Source of the DNA: Euptelea pleiosperma
Taxonomy: Eukaryota > Streptophyta > Magnoliopsida > Ranunculales > Eupteleaceae
Length of the DNA: 64,000 bases
NCBI GenBank assembly: GCA_035048495.1
Contig: CM068541.1
Location: 15,941,929 to 16,005,928, forward strand
Direction: 5' to 3'
The first letter of the stretch is position 1. Each line of letters begins with the position of its first letter. The translations under genes and the position numbers were made by a program. Positions 52,863 to 64,000 of the stretch are shown piece by piece. Under the pieces are notes generated by a model. It saw nothing but the letters and a program-made list of their open reading frames with translations, ran no database searches and had not been told where the DNA came from.

Positions 52863-53583
52863 AACCCTTGAAGATTTATGGGGGTGCTACAAAAACCCTT
52901 TCTCGTGCAAATTTCTTGAAGCAGGGGGATTTTGGAAGCAGCGATCATGCTCTAATGATCGTGCGCCACATATATCATGCAATATTTTTAAAAGTCATTT
53001 TAAAACCAAAGCCTAAACCATGTGTATATGTAGCGCGCAATCATTGAAGAATGAATGTGAAGCGTGCAAATCTGGAAATAGTACTTGAGGCAACAAGGAA
53101 CCACTTCGAGGGGGTCAACCTCCAGACCAATTCGAGACAAAACTTATGTATATATCCTCAAGTGTTAACTTGCAGATTATATATAGACATTCAAGCCTCT
53201 TTTCTGAATAACCAAGATAACAAACATGACCTATTCTATTCGACACGATCAAGTAAGGACTCAACAACTAACCTCCCACTTCTCCCATGATCTCTCCGTG
53301 ACTCCTATTCACTCAACAGCTAATCTCTCATTGACTCCTATTCTCACAACTCCTACTCTACTCAACACCTAACAGACTTAACTTGGCCAAGGCCCTCTTT
53401 ATTCGACACCTCACAACTCGCACTTCACAACTAACACTTCACACTCGACTAACATGTGCGTGAGTCATGATAACCTCTCTATGAAATTAGGCACGTTACA
53501 GAATGTTGCTTCAAAAATGCCGTTGCTTCAAACATTTTCTCTTCATTTTTTAGGGTTTTCCTCGTTTTGTTAGTGTTTTTGAC
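52863..53583. other. Stretch without recognised gene
   Basis: There is a tract of short CT-rich repeats (ctcaacagctaatctctc, actcctattctcac) near 53280-53460. No coding domain. Confidence 0.35.
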
Positions 53584-53998
53584 CAAGGTTTAAAGGAGGC
53601 CGTTTTGACGGTTAAACGGACTGGGGGCGTTACTGTTTAAACCGTTTAAACGGATTGAAACGGTCAGGGGCAAAAATGAAAAAAAACAGGAAAAAACGGA
53701 ATTAAACGGATTTTAACTGTTTTAATGATTTTAACGGAAAAAGTGGCGCTGAAATTTGAAAATTAAAAAAAGAAAGGGGAATTTAACGGAAATTAAACGG
53801 ATTTTAACGGAATTAAACAGTTTTAATGGCCGTTTTTTTCACAAAAATTTTCAAAATTAAATGGCTGTTTAAACGATTTTAACGGCCGTTAAAACAAAAA
53901 AACGGCCGTTTTTGTCAAGACGATAAAACGCGTTTTAACGGTTTTAACGGAAACGGGCTTGGGGCGTTACCGTTTAAACGGCCGTTTTTAAAACCATG
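53584..53998 (+). mobile_element. hAT-like MITE, family A
   Basis: It is flanked by perfect 8-bp repeats TTTTTGAC (53576-53583 and 53999-54006). The ends are CAAGGTTTAAAGG and TTAAAACCATG. The 415-bp body is ACGG/CCGT motifs with both landmarks ggactgggggcgtta and cttggggcgttaccg. It sits directly before the CT-rich region upstream of eIF2 gamma. Confidence 0.9.
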
Positions 53999-55595
53999 TT
54001 TTTGACGAGCGGAAGTTCCAGAGCTCTCGCGTTTCTGACGTCACTCGTCTCTCGTCTGACGTCTCTCACAGGTACTTCTCTCTCCCTCTTTCTTGCTGCT
54101 CTCTCTTCTTTAATCTTTCTCCGTCACTCGCCGGAGATCAAGCTCTCCATCGCCGGTTTTGAGCCTGAAGATGGAGTCGCTTTTTTCATCCTTCAAGCCA
54201 ACATCCTCACTGCTGGTTAATCATTCACAGCAGAGCTTCAAAAACAAAAAACAAACACAACATCTCTGTTAATCAAATCAAGTTATTTTAATGGTTTGTG
54301 TTTGTGTTTCTTACCGAAATGGGTTTTCTCTGGAGATGGCTAGAGATTCTGTAAATCAATCTGTCAACTTTGGTTCCATTTCTCCAGTTTAGATTTATCA
54401 AAATAGGTTTATGTTATTATTTCTATCGTCAGATGTAAATTGTTGAATACGAGTTCTGTTATTTGGTTCTTGCCTATTTGGAAATGGCAGAATTATGCTT
54501 ATATGATAAGCATGCAAGGTAGCTTATTCAACTTTCTTAGATAATAAGGTTTTGTATTGCATCTCGTGGTGGATGAAACTGGTTATGATTGAATGTGTGC
54601 ACAATGTAGTATTATACGCATTGTTTCGTTTTGGGTCAGTGACATTGAAGAATTAGGGCCATTACGTGTATCAATCAGTTCAAGGGAGATGGATTTTGGT
54701 GGAGATTTTGATATTACCACATCCTTCCACCAAAGTACGGGAGTGTCTCCACACTTTCAAGTCAAAAGGGGAGATCCAGGCTGGGACTTCGAAATGTTTG
54801 GGACCTTCAAGTTCGAGTTGATGAAGCTGATTTATATGTGGAGATTGAGTTAGGCGTAGCTGGGTACATTTGGCACTCTGCAATTGGCCCTATGATATTT
54901 ATTTCTAGTAGCTCTTCCCTGGACTGGTTTTTTACATTAACTAAGTTTTTGGAGTCTCTTTGATGAAGTTGAGCATCAGAAAATTTTCTTCTGGACTCGA
55001 AGCTCTTCCTTTGTAGTTGTTTTATGACTCATGTTTCATTATTCTTGTATACCTTATTTGGTATTTGGTAATCTTCAAAACAAGTGCTTTTTTTCGTAGT
55101 ACCTTAAAAGAAGTGTGTTCAGCTTGCATATGTGCAAAGAGAATGGAATGAGATCATTTGGGTGGAATGAGTGCCCCCTGCTGAATCCTTGAACAGTGGG
55201 AGTGGAATGATTGTCCATGCATCTGCGTTACTGATGCTTCAGGATTCAAGCAAATATATATGAGATAATTCAAGTAAAAAGTAGTAAGTGTTTGTCTTGT
55301 TGTAATTTAAACTTGTTAGTTTGACATCATTTCATCATGTCTTCACTGTTTATCATTTGATTATTATTATTTTTTATTTAAGGCATCACTGTGTATATTA
55401 GAAGGAAAGTTCAATTCATATGTTTAAAATGCCCAACTCCAAATAATTGAGATAAGGTGTAGAAGATGATGATGATTATTATCTTTCAAATTGTTTATTT
55501 TTATTATTTATTGCCTTTTCCATCTATCAATATTTCCTTAAGATTCCAAAAAAAATTAGTCCAATATTACAGCATTTCTTAAATGAAGCTCTTTT

Positions 55596-55929
55596 ATGGT
55601 AGGAGAGAGCAAGACTGCAACAGTTCTTGATGTATTACTGAAAACTGAAGTGCTTTCATGGTTGCCGTTCTATTGCCAAGAAAATGCTACCTTCATGAAA
55701 AATTGCTCTTCTCACATGGGACTCTACGTGGAGTTGAATGGGGAAAGATTCTTGCTTCCAAACCCAAATATCTGGACAAGGCATAGATGATGATGATAAC
55801 TTTAGTGCACTGCTTAGGATATTTGCCATTTCTGTTACACATGCTGCAGTTAGTAGGCTTGATTATTGGGTTAATGGAGTTCCATTAGTCGATGAGCTGC
55901 AAGGATTCACTTGCCATAGTTTAACTTAA
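55596..55929 (+). other. Coding-like fragment, unidentified
   Basis: Two overlapping frames (55596-55790 and 55738-55929) encode complex, non-repetitive protein (VLSWLPFYCQENATF, then FAISVTHAAVSRLDYW) that looks like decayed or spliced coding sequence. I could not assign a family. It may be a gene fragment sitting in the leader intron. Confidence 0.3.
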
Positions 55930-55946
55930 ATTGTAATAGTTTAAAT

Positions 55947-56110
55947 CAAGGTTTTAAATGGTCTGTTTGGCATAACAGTTGCTTAATGTTACTGTCATGG
56001 CCATTATAAGGGGACTCACATCAGTCATGCCCGAGTAAAAAAGGGCCAGAATATTATAATGGCATAACAGTTGCTTAATGTTACTGTCACAATTGATCGC
56101 TGATAGTCTG
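55947..56110. repeat. TTATAACG/family-A-like repeat fragment
   Basis: It starts CAAGGTTTTAAATGG, then gcataacagttgcttaatgt occurs twice (about 55970 and 56062), with gactcacatcagtcatgccc between. Confidence 0.5.
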
Positions 56111-56940
56111 ATGGTTTTTTTTTTTGCCATTGTGGTTGAGACCAGAGACATTTATTTTAGAATTTATTTACTTAATGTGGTTCTGTTAGAGGTTTGTGAG
56201 TTAATTAGGTATAGCCCACATATTTATTTTGCTGAGTTACTCTCTCAACTTTAACTCCCTAAATGTGTCAATTGTTTTGAACCTGCATCTTAGATCTTTG
56301 AATCTTGATCTGATATTTTCGTTTCTTTTAACTATAGATCTTCTTTTTCGTTTGTGGTCTTCGATTTGATTTGTTCTGAGAAGTCGGTTTATGTGGCTTT
56401 GTTTCCATGTTCTTTTTTTATTTGTTTGCTTGCTCGAAAGACTTTGTTATTTGCTATATAGATTTGTTAAAGATACGTTTTTTTGATGAGTATGAAGTTG
56501 TTTTTGGTAAGAATCATCAGTCGTAATGTCTGTGTTAGATGATCACAGTTAGTTTCCATTCAGAACTCATAAGTAGTGTGGTGTATTGAGCCCCTCAAAT
56601 ATATTTTATAAAATCCCTTTTATATTATCGCAAAAACGATTGCTTGTTTGGATCGCCTGTTTTCTGCCAGAAAATGATTTTTTTTATCATGAAAAAGCTT
56701 TTAAAAATATTTTTCTTGGCGTGAAAAGTGGTGAGTGAAACAAGCCCCTTAAATTTTGGGACTATTTGCCAATACCCATCTATGTGCTTTATCACCTTTT
56801 TACCACATCAGTGGATGAAGCATTATTTACCAACTATAATTCAAGTAAAATACGAGCATTGTAGATCATGATGATCAACTTACTATGTCAATGAGCTTAG
56901 CAATCTGATCCAGTTCTTATTCTCTCTATTAATCACCAAA

Positions 56941-57171
56941 GTGTGAGTGTTTGATAGCAAGGAAAATTTTCTCGGGAAAATCCTCTTTTCCCTAGGAACA
57001 TTTTCCCAAGAAAATAAGGGTTTCCCCTAATTCTCACCCATGAGGGAAGGAAATGAATTCCGGCCTTGGTCAGGAAAATCTCGTTTTCTTGGGAACACTT
57101 TCCCACTTTAAAATGGGTATGAAACAGTGGAAAATATAGTTTTCCTGAGAAAATGTGCAATCAAACACGCC
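56941..57171. mobile_element. MITE with inverted ends (GTGTTTGAT...ATCAAACAC)
   Basis: The left gagtgtttgatagcaagg and right gcaatcaaacacgccc are inverted. The body is gggaaaa/ttttccc motifs in both orientations, again a short-motif array. Confidence 0.65.
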
Positions 57172-57264
57172 CAAGTACTGCTCTTGTGAGAAAGTTCTGG
57201 TTTTTACTAATAACAATTATTTCCACATTCCTAGGATTACAAAGGCCCTTCAGTGACAGCGAAG

Positions 57265-58845
57265 ATGTCTCGAAAAGGGTTGATGGAGCAGGATCTTAAA
57301 AAGCTGGATGTAACAAAGTTGCATCCCCTCTCACCGGAAGTCATTTCTCGTCAGGCTACGATAAATATTGGTACATTTTCCCATGATTTTGTAATGTTTA
57401 ATTCTCTATCGATGTCTCCGTGAATGTCTTCAAGTCGACGATTTGAACAAATGCACTATTTTTTGGACTGGGATTGATGCATTTGTGCTAAATTTATTGC
57501 TACAGGCACAATTGGCCATGTGGCACATGGAAAGTCTACTGTTGTAAAAGCAATATCGGGTGTTCAGGTAATTCCTTTTGTTCTATTTGATAGCGCTTGT
57601 TTTGATCTAAACTGTAATGTGGGCATATATATGTATTGCTATCTTGTTAGTTGAGTTTATGAATCTAGCGAGGCAATCTCTGATTTTAGAAACAAAATAC
57701 TATGGTTGCTACCCAATTTGTCTAGTGTTCCACTGATTAGTTGTCATGAAAAAGATTCTGAAGATTTTTGAAGGAAAATGGCTATATATGATTATTACCA
57801 ATTGTGTTTTCATGTTAAGAGTGTAGTAAAGTTGTCTCGAGGTCATGCCAGGTTCTTTACTAATTGATTGTTTACAAAAAGCGTGAAGTATGACCAGAGG
57901 TTGTGAGATCAATCTCAGCTAACCAACCAAAAGAAAAATAGTGAAGCATGGATACTATTTTACTGTTAAGGAAAACATATGTTATTTTCATTAGGTTATG
58001 ATTTTGAAGTATGATCAACTGACCATGAGGTTGCAGGATCAAATCCTGGCTTACCCACCAAATGAAGAATAGTGAAGTATGGATACTATTCGACTGTTAA
58101 GGAAAACAAATGTTATTTGCATTAGGTTATAATTTTGAATCTTATTCTACTATTTTAAGCCTAACAATAAATAAAGTAGCGAACACTGATGACATATCCC
58201 CAGTGGAACATCAATGCAGTACCACCTTAATGTCATCACTTGGATTTGGGAATAATTACAGTACACATTGTTATGATATCTTTATTCCCATATTTATTGG
58301 CTGCCATTGAGGTGGTATTAAATTAAAATAACATTGGGGTGATGAAATCATTGGTCTAAAGTAATGTATCTGCTATCTGTTTTGAATTAATTTTCTTTTT
58401 ATTAGCTATAACTCAAGCTCTGATAAGAAAGATCTGGTAACATAGAGGATGGTCCAACACTACTAGTCCACCAATCATTTTTGTACAGATATATATTTAC
58501 AAAGATTTGGATAGAGACCCTAAATTGTTGTCATTTTGTCTGCAGACTGTCCGATTTAAAAATGAGCTGGAGCGTAACATTACTATCAAGCTTGGATATG
58601 CTAATGCAAAAATATACAAGTGCGAAGATGAACAATGTCCTCGGCCAATGTGCTACAAGTATGGTGATATCCAAAACCTAAGGTTCTTGTCTTTTTATTC
58701 TTGTCCGTATTTTCATGATTTATATTCAAAATTTGGTTGCAGGGCCTATGGCAGTGGTAAAGAAGATAGTCCTCTATGTGATGTCCCTGGATTTGGAAAT
58801 GCAAGAATGAAGCTGTTGAGACATGTCTCTTTTGTGGATTGCCCG
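57265..58845 (+). CDS. eIF2gamma: Translation initiation factor eIF2 gamma subunit, 5' half
   Basis: Four coding exons fit: 57265-57370, 57506-57567, 58546-58658 and 58743-58845, joined by GT...AG introns into 128 in-frame codons. The product begins [11 protein letters not shown] and contains the GTPase P-loop [15 protein letters not shown]. The Cys-rich region [15 protein letters not shown] follows, then [17 protein letters not shown] and RHVSFVDCP, where the family continues with the G3 motif. eIF2 gamma is the GTP-binding core of the cytosolic eIF2 trimer that brings initiator tRNA to the 40S subunit. A donor (gtaag) follows the last exon, but the rest of the gene was not found before the window ends. 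Either the next intron exceeds 5 kb and holds the LINE and CACTA insertions, or the copy is truncated. Confidence 0.9.
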
Positions 58846-59349
58846 GTAAGACGATTGACATTTCGACATTAATTTTTTGAATCCATGATATGGGCATAAT
58901 CACTAATCTATACATTATATGAGAGCGGTTAGTTTGAATCTAGGCTTTTGGGGTGGGTCCATTAGTTTATTTTGAGAGCTAGCTTTTGATTACATCAACA
59001 ATGTGAATTTCTTAAATCCAAGTGTGAATTTGTCCTTTGCAGACAATTATAGAATTGCATTATGAACTTTCTTTAGTGGACCATATGTAAAATTAGTTCA
59101 GTAGGCAAAATAATCTCAATAAGTTATCAAGTGAAGCTACTTTTGTTGAATTACAGAACTTGGGCTGGAAAATAAGCTGCTTGAACTGTTGGTGGATTAT
59201 AATTTATGAATTATTGACTGGTTGAAGGGTCTAAAGGCAAATGGTAGGGTGTGGCGGTCCCTTAGTTTTTTGGCATGTGAGCTCTCTACCCTCCAATAAC
59301 ACATTGAAACTATTAATTCTCAATTTATATATCCAGTTATACCAGTTAT
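58846..59349. other. Start of eIF2 gamma intron 4 or post-truncation sequence
   Basis: No coding domain is seen before the LINE begins. Confidence 0.4.
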
Positions 59350-61290
59350 ACCATTCACAGAAGGCAGAAAAATGCTCTATCTCACATTCTTAACATCCAA
59401 AACCTTCATATTTCGGAGAAGTATTTGGGCACGCTCTTATTCCTGGGTCGCTCCAAAAAGAAAGCTTTCCAATATTTTGAGGAGCGTGTTAGAAGTTTAA
59501 TGGAAGGTTGGAGATCTAAGCTTTTATCCTAGGCAGGTAAATCTACCTTGATCAAGTCAGTTGCTGCGGCGATCTGCATTTATGTGAAGCAATCATTTTC
59601 GTTCCCAAAAACTTTATGTGATCGCTTCTTTGATAAATAGTTTTGGTGGGGAGCTACGGATCAGAAATCGGTTCTTTGATTGACTAATTAGGATTCCATT
59701 TGTATGGCTAAAGCTCTCGGCTGTCTGGGTTTTCGTGATGTTAATATCGCCCTTCTCTTCAAAAAGGTGTGGGCCTTACAAAAGGAAAGTAGCTCGTTTC
59801 TAGCATCTCATTTGCTCAAGAAATACTGCCCATCGGGACATATTCTTATGGCTAGAAGTACTTTTTTGGTGTCATAGTGCTGGAAAACCTTAGTTATTGC
59901 AAAAGATAAGTTATCCATTCCAGTGTGCTTGGGTGATTGGATCAGGGGATCATATACAAATTTGGCAGGATCCATGGATTCCCACTCTTCAATGGGACTT
60001 CACATCTCCACCGTAGAATGGGGTGACTCAAATCTCAAAGGTCAGTGAGTTAATTCTCCCGAATCGTACGTGGAACAGAGATATTCTCCATTCACTCTTC
60101 CTTGATTCAATGGTTCAATCAATTTTAGAGATTCCTCTGAGTTAGAACTATCGAGTAGATCGGTTATTTTGGCTACCCCATCCTTGGTCCAATTCTTTAT
60201 TTGGAAACTGTTACGTGGTATTCTTCCAACCTGAGAAAATGCTCATGCGAAAATTAATCAAGTATCTCCACATTGTCCTCACTCCTCGGCAAGGTTTAAA
60301 TTTCGTTTCGGAGGAATGTCTCGGTCAAGTGAAAAACCGAGACAAACTCCGAAACGAAACGAAACATTCACGAAACATTGAAGAAACAAAATTTCCAAAA
60401 CATTTCCGAAACATTCCGAAACATTACGAAACATTACGAAATATTATGAAACATTACGAAATATTATTCAAAATCATTAAATTATATTTTTATTTTTTTG
60501 GATTGTAACTGATTGTCTCGGTGAAACAAACCGAAACATTCCGAAACATTACGAAACGATAAATGTTTCATTTGTGAATGTTTCATTTCGGTTTCCTTAC
60601 GAAACGAAACGAAACACTACGAAACATTCCGAAATTTTAAACCATGCTCCTCAGTGCGAGGCGCATGTGGAGACTAGTGGTTATTCTTTTATTTAACTGC
60701 CCTATCAGTGCTCGGATTTGGTATGCCTCGCCTTTATCCCTACATTGCGAGGATTGGACACCAAGGGAGATTGAAGCATTGATCCTGGGCCAACTTACTC
60801 TCTCAACTTTTGCATATAGGGAGGGTATTTTTATATAGCACTATGCTTGTGTGCTGCTCTAAAAATTGTGGGAGTTGAGGAATAAGGAAGTGCATAACCA
60901 CACGCAAGGGAATCCATTACATATTTTGAGGGGCATCATGCGTATATAATTCTATCAGAGCTCGTTCCTAAAGTCCAAAGGAATCGAACCTTATGGTCCT
61001 CACCCCCTTCTGGGAAGCTTAAGCTAAATTCAGATGCGTCATGGAAATATTTAAATGGTAGGGCAGGTATGGGTTTTGTAATTACAGACGAAACTAATCG
61101 TTGTATCATGGCAGGAGGATGTCGAACACCGAACCTTCTCAGCAGAAGAAGCAGAAGTTCAAGCTGTGAAGTGGGGGTTTGAGTATGTGGTTAAGCTCAG
61201 TTCTTTTGGTTTTGTGGTGGAGTCGGATGCGTTGGTAGTGGTGAAATCTCTTCAGGAAGACTCAGTGGAGCTAAGTTCGTCGTCGTCAAC
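59350..61290 (+). mobile_element. LINE 3' part (RT thumb, zinc-binding region, RNase H), degenerate
   Basis: The translation gives LHISEKYLGTLLFLGRSKKKAF, AGKSTLIKSVAAAI, FWWGATDQKSV and LGFRDVNIALLFKK, closely parallel to 3670-4070 of the first LINE but from a separate, diverged copy. After the nested hAT element it resumes at 60655 with FNCPISARIWYASPL (zinc-binding region), then LKLNSDASWKYLNGRAGMGF (RNase H) at 61021. Many stops interrupt it. Its right end is cut by the CACTA element at 61291. Confidence 0.87.
60290..60646 (+). mobile_element. hAT-like MITE, family C (family A ends, CGAAACATT body)
   Basis: The ends CAAGGTTTAAATTTCG and CGAAATTTTAAACCATG are inverted. The flanks CTCCTCGG (60282-60289) and CTCCTCAG (60647-60654) match at 7 of 8. 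The body is CGAAACATT and AATGTTTCG repeats. The outer 11 bp equal those of family A, yet the interior is unrelated. Confidence 0.87.
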
Positions 61291-62795
61291 CACTACAACA
61301 AAATTGACCTTTTAGGGCGTTCAAAAAATACCATAAAATACCTTTTATTGCGTTCATCGAATGCCATAAAAACGCCGTAAAAGGCTATGCCATGCTTTTC
61401 AAGGTTAAATAATGGCATTCAATGAACACCATAAATGAATGGCGTTCATAGAACGTTATGAATATATAATGTTTACGAACGCCATAAATATAAATTTGAA
61501 CGCCATTGGTTAAGACCAAGGAAATAAATTTCGGTTTCGAGGTTTATTTCGACCAGTCTAAAAATGGAAATATTTCGTGGAAATATTTCGACCAGTGTGG
61601 AAATAATACATTTTTCGTGGAAATGATAGAAATAATGCGGAAATTATGGAAATATTGTGGACATGTTTGTGGAAAGTTTGGGAAATAATGAAACAAGCAT
61701 AAAAACACACTCATAAGCTTCCAAACCATAATATACAACCATATATAAGCAGAAATGAATAACCATAATGGTATGTAATATGTCGCGGCAAGTATTTTTA
61801 ATTAGTAAAGGTTTAATTTAATTATATAACTATTATTTAATTGCTAATTATAAAAAAAGTAATAAAGTAATATATTAACAAATCCTTATTCACTTACATT
61901 TATTTCTTAACATTATATGTAATTTTAGAAAACCTATTTACTATTAACATTTATTTAGTTTTTTGAACGTTTAATTTTTTATTTGAAAAAAATATTAAAT
62001 TTAGGGTTAATTTTTTTTGAATTTTTTTTAACCCAACCAACTTGTAGAACAGGCTAAGTTATGCAACATATAATCAATTTATGCACAATCATGGATGTTT
62101 AGGGTAAAAACCAATGAAATTAGGATTTTTTCTAAATTCCAAATTTTCACGCTAAGCGATCTTCAATCCATGCACGAATCTAGTGTAAATGCATCATAGA
62201 TTCATAAATTTAATGAATTTACACCTAACCTATTTATTTGTAGCAAGGAATTTTATCCTTATGTATATTTCGAATTTGAAAAAACTCCCAAACAGGATTT
62301 GATTCGTCCTCACGATTAATCCACGAACCAAAAAATCTACAATGGATGGATCTTTTGTATGAACAAAATGTATGAAAAGGGTTGAATGGATCAAATATAA
62401 GATTTATAGCGGTTTTGAGCTCAAATGAGATGTTTCCTACCTACGATTGAAATGATTCCAATGTTTCCATACATGTCGAAACATTTCGACCGAAATAATA
62501 TATATTTACACTGTCAATTGATCGAAATTTACTGTTCACGCGAAATATTTCGACATGAATGGAAATATTTCGGGAAATTTAACTTTATTTCGACGTAAGT
62601 ATTCCTTCTTATCGGTAACCTAGAAAATGAAAATATTTCGTGAAATATTTCCATAATTTCGTGAAATTTATTTCCCTAGTTAAGACAGTTCTCTGTTCAA
62701 ATAATGGGCTATTGTGTAAAACATGACATTTACCGAACGCCATCATTTTAATTTTAATTTTTAATATACTCATGGCGTTTTATGAACACTATTGT
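61291..62795 (+). mobile_element. CACTA (En/Spm-type) element, left end, split by a hAT-like element
   Basis: It starts CACTACAACAAAATTGACC, the usual plant CACTA terminus. Subterminal aacgccat/atggcgtt motifs in both orientations follow (61374 to 61508) and continue beyond the nested element (62736-62795). No transposase is seen and the right terminus was not found, so the element may run on past 62795, possibly beyond the window. Confidence 0.72.
61517..62678. mobile_element. hAT-like element, family D (GGAAATAAATTTC ends)
   Basis: It is flanked by perfect 8-bp repeats GTTAAGAC (61509-61516 and 62679-62686). The ends CAAGGAAATAAATTTC and GAAATTTATTTCCCTA match inversely at 14 of 16. GGAAATATTTCG motifs cluster near both ends, while the centre (61740-62450) is ordinary AT-rich DNA. 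It has no transposase frame in 1,162 bp. Confidence 0.85.
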
Positions 62796-63704
62796 TTCAC
62801 TTTTTAGTTTTTAAAGTAATACCTCACAAATCTCTATATTAATGTAATAAAATTACCCGTGAAGATTCATACACCCATTCTATAAAATTCACAATTTGAT
62901 TCAAGTGTTACATACAACAAATCCCCTTGCGGATATACATAAGAGGACCCAATGGCGCTCATTTTCCAACCCCCCCAAAGTTCTTCCGAGTAAGAACTTT
63001 GTTAACTTAACTCACTTGTTCTCATAAATTTGATGAGCATGAATCAAAGTCAACTCCTCTTCTTGAGTCTATGCCTCCTTGTTTATGGTAGAATTAAGAT
63101 GATTATGTCACCTGAAAGTCAATATTAGTTAATATAAGTGGGAGTAGCATATATTTGTCACCAAACGAAAACCAAAAAATGAGCAAGTGGACTTATCATA
63201 ACAAATTGAGATATAATCCCATAATGTAGGCCAACATACAAAATTTCAGAAGATGCAAATAGATTAAAGAAAATGCATCTTCAGGTCGTTTATCACTTTC
63301 TCTTCATCCCACATGAATCCATATATGGATATGTTCTACAAGTATAAAAAAAAGAGTAGGAAAGTCTTTCAAAAATAAATATAAATTAATAAAAGATAAA
63401 TGCATAAAAATTAAATTGCATAAATTAAACACGAACTTGTAAGCAAGAACTTTCATTCCTCGAAATTGATATATATCTTCAAACCCCACAATCTACTCTT
63501 GCTATGTAAGAAATTCCACAATTAACAATTCTTCAACTGAGAAATTCCATAGTAATATAAAAAGATCCAAAGAAATAAAATCTTAGAAGAAAGAAATACA
63601 ATTGGGAGGGTGCAAACAACACTTACATTTCATGAAACAGGTCGAAACTTAATATGTTGTTAGGTGTGTTGCTGAATCACATGGTCCTGGTAACAAAAAC
63701 TAAC
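62796..63704. other. Stretch without recognised gene
   Basis: AT-rich; possibly interior of the CACTA element. No domain in any frame. Confidence 0.35.
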
Positions 63705-63944
63705 CTTCTAGGGATGCTTGCCAAGAATGTTAATGACTGCACTCACAGCCGCTGCCAAGATCTCCCTTACATCGATGCCATATTCATCGACCCGCTCGCA
63801 ATCTAGGCCCATGCTTTCCCACACATTCATGAAATTGGAGTCCCCCACTTTCAACATATAATCAGCTGCAACAACGTCGAGGTCCTCCAGCTGGTACTCA
63901 TCTTCAACAACATCATCATCTGCCTCATTGTTAGTTGGATCAAC
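63705..63944 (-). pseudogene. COPG: Coatomer gamma subunit exon with premature stop
   Basis: On the minus strand an acceptor (ccttcag) precedes 80 codons starting VDPTNNEADDD, then DEYQLEDLDVVAADYMLKVG, WESM, RVDEYG and AVSAVINILG. This is the appendage region of the COPI gamma subunit, which acts in Golgi-to-ER vesicle coats. A donor-like gttagt follows. A TAG stands two codons before the exon end, where the family continues in frame, and several conserved positions are changed. The neighbouring exons were not found, so it looks like a gene fragment, perhaps carried by the adjacent CACTA element. Confidence 0.75.
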
Positions 63945-64000
63945 CTGAAGGATGCCAATATAAGAATCAATATAAGCACAAAACACAACATTGGTGGGTT

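Larger units (their letters stand above)
54007..57264 (+). promoter_or_regulatory. Probable promoter, leader exon and leader intron of the eIF2 gamma gene
   Basis: 54007-54230 has tgacgtcac, CT-rich tracts and a GC content higher than its surroundings, like a plant leader. A 3' splice site lies just before the start codon: branch-like tttactaataac at 57203, then a pyrimidine-rich tract, and cctag at 57230-57234. The leader-intron model is inference. The putative intron contains coding-like fragments (54593-54853, 55596-55929) and MITEs at 56640-56755 and 56941-57171. Confidence 0.4.

Noticed and set aside
53280..53460. Possible CRISPR-like or spaced repeat pattern of actcctattct and caacacctaac phrases
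   Set aside because: Irregular CT-rich degenerate repeats with no constant unit or spacer, in a plant nuclear setting.

Overview
This is nuclear DNA of a flowering plant. The evidence is spliced genes with plant family members (a TDY-type MAP kinase, a DYW-type pentatricopeptide protein, a PAR1-like atypical HLH protein), plant LINE and Copia fragments, a plastid 16S rRNA scrap, and very many short non-autonomous DNA transposons. The species cannot be named from the sequence. Genes are sparse and most of the window is nested repeats.

Layout. 1-5170: decayed L1-type LINE (ORF1, endonuclease, RT, zinc-binding region, RNase H, poly(A)). 5171-7140: hAT-like and Mutator-like MITEs. 7141-10394: one AT-rich Helitron with TC start, 3' hairpin and CTAG end. 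10395-12690: hairpin MITEs. 12695-13165 (-): PAR1-like HLH gene. 13466-18607: MITEs and a plastid 16S rRNA fragment. 19808-20390: Copia 3' pol fragment, joined to a duplicated piece of a MAP kinase gene (20391-20850). 22376-22670: repeat split by a SINE-like insertion. 22840-23830 (-): second LINE remnant. 24485-26617 (-): intact intronless DYW-type PPR gene. 27886-35771 (-): ten-exon group D MAP kinase gene closest to MPK20, with a one-base insertion in exon 5. 36490-53998: MITE-dominated stretch with head-to-tail short Helitrons, a poly(C) tandem duplication and a near-perfect hairpin. 57265-58845 (+): first four coding exons of the translation factor eIF2 gamma. 59350-61290: third LINE copy carrying a hAT MITE. 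From 61291: CACTA element end carrying another hAT element. 63705-63944 (-): coatomer gamma exon with a stop codon.

The genes do not form a pathway and share no operon-like arrangement. The PPR protein should edit organelle RNA; the MAP kinase, the HLH factor and eIF2 gamma serve signalling, transcription and translation.

The most striking theme is a set of hAT-like MITE families. Each has 8-bp target duplications and a body built almost wholly from one short motif repeated in both orientations (ACGG/CCGT, ACCGGAAC/GTTCCGGT, GATCGG, CGAAACATT, AAATATTTCG). Some families share terminal bases while their interiors differ completely. A second theme is a long-inverted-repeat, 9-10-bp-TSD MITE family that carries a G-box (CCACGTGG) in each arm.
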